Shown here: positions 63,444 through 64,000 of the stretch, in pieces
How positions within the stretch are numbered: the stretch's first letter is position 1
How the letters are laid out: each line of letters starts with the position of its first letter
Assembly (NCBI GenBank): GCA_017521465.1
Contig: JAFXCN010000001.1
Coordinates: forward strand, 68,762-132,761
Reading direction: 5' to 3'
DNA from: Clostridia bacterium
GTDB taxonomy: Bacteria; Bacillota; Clostridia; TANB77; UBA1234
DNA: 64,000 nucleotides
Position numbers and translations under genes: made by a program
Notes under the pieces: model-generated
Told to the model about the DNA's origin: nothing
Seen by the model: the letters and a program-made list of their open reading frames with translations, nothing else
Database searches by the model: none

Positions 63444-64000
63444 ATGCTTATTAAAAATCCAAAATTTGAAATATCTGTTATGAATAAATCACAATATCCA
63501 AAAGGCAAAACACCTGAAATTGTTCTTGCTGGAAAATCTAATGTTGGCAAGTCATCTTTTATAAATGCTTTAACTAATAGAAAGTCACTTGCTAGAACTA
63601 GTAGCATGCCAGGCAAAACTCGTCAATTAAACTTTTATAATATGGATGACAAATTTTACTTTGTTGACTTACCAGGTTACGGTTATTCACAAATGTCAAA
63701 AAATGAACAACAAAAGGTTGGTACTTCTACTGAAGCATATTTGAAAAATCGAATTAATATAAATTTAATCATATTACTTGTTGATATTCGTCATAAACCA
63801 GGCGAAAACGATCGCATGATGATGGACTATATTAAATCAACAGGTCGTAGATACATTGTTGTTACTTCTAAATCAGACAAGATTGCTAAAACAAAAGTAC
63901 AATCATATGTTGATGATATTGCAAAAGAATTAAATGTTCCAGAAGATTTGATATTCCCATTCTCATCTGAAACAAAATTTAATCTTGAAACAATCTGGGA
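63444..64000 (+). CDS. engB: Ribosome biogenesis GTP-binding protein EngB/YsxC, 3' end cut by window
   Basis: About 185 residues of a 200-residue GTPase needed for 50S assembly. G1 is LAGKSNVGKSSFINAL (most relatives have GRSNVGKSS), then PGKTRQLNFYN, G3 VDLPGYGYSQMSKNEQQ, G4 VTSKSDKI and G5 PFSSETK. Only the last residues are missing. The start at 63444 follows AAGGAG. Own promoter. Confidence 0.95.
   Translation, partial: MLIKNPKFEISVMNKSQYPKGKTPEIVLAGKSNVGKSSFINALTNRKSLARTSSMPGKTRQLNFYNMDDKFYFVDLPGYGYSQMSKNEQQKVGTSTEAYLKNRININLIILLVDIRHKPGENDRMMMDYIKSTGRRYIVVTSKSDKIAKTKVQSYVDDIAKELNVPEDLIFPFSSETKFNLETIW

Overview
The window is a stretch of low-GC chromosome from an anaerobic, endospore-forming Firmicute, most likely class Clostridia. 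The evidence is AT-rich codon use, GGAGG-type ribosome binding sites, consensus sigma-A promoters with 17-bp spacers, CIRCE/HrcA heat-shock control, sporulation genes (spoIID, spoIIQ, yunB, sipL) and a three-subunit [FeFe]-hydrogenase. The species cannot be named from the sequence. No prophage, insertion sequence or CRISPR array is visible.

Layout. 1-6.9 kb: minus-strand heat-shock operon hrcA-grpE-dnaK-dnaJ followed by rsmE, a membrane protein and yicC (cut by the window edge), with two CIRCE operators in front. 7-11.4 kb: a degenerate HD-domain protein, a cation exchanger and uvrB. 11.5-11.9 kb: a cluster of three tRNA-like RNAs with abnormal anticodon arms under a consensus promoter. 12-20 kb: an exported serpin-like/Ig-like protein, a LolD/FtsX-type transporter with a lipoprotein and His-rich loop (possibly metal related), and an M48 protease. 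21.5-30 kb: nadE-nadD-Nudix with a frameshifted 3-methyladenine glycosylase, smpB, maf, ktrAB and a GltD-like oxidoreductase. 30.6-35 kb: hydrogenase operon hydC-hydB-hydA. 37-45 kb: a ComEC-like hydrolase, spoIIQ/spoIID, infC-rpmI-rplT with an attenuator leader, rplM-rpsI, yunB and sipL. 45.5-60 kb: a very large prepilin-like protein, veg, uvrA, a CofE-like ligase, rpoC and rpoB. The end carries engB, cut by the window edge.

Overlaid on this mostly minus-strand housekeeping DNA is a set of plus-strand cassettes (8.1, 17.3, 20.6-21.5, 30.3, 35.2, 36.1, 42.4, 60.4 and 62.1 kb). Each has a promoter with a 17-bp spacer (mostly TTGACT at -35), a strong ribosome binding site and, in nearly every case, its own terminator. 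They appear to use more C and G at third codon positions than their neighbours, and most encode proteins I do not recognise. They include a soluble FtsH-like protein with a damaged ATPase centre and intact protease motifs, and a tandem pair of membrane proteins with GxxxG-type tails.

Many intergenic regions carry structured repeats (TTCACTATTCACTA palindromes, GTAACGCAGTTCG elements, TATCGATTTT units) with compensatory base changes between copies. The tRNA-like trio is the strongest candidate for something undescribed: each has an intact tRNA core (acceptor, D arm, T arm, elbow pairs), but two have the anticodon loop replaced by 45- and 63-nt structured inserts, and the third has an anticodon arm one base short.
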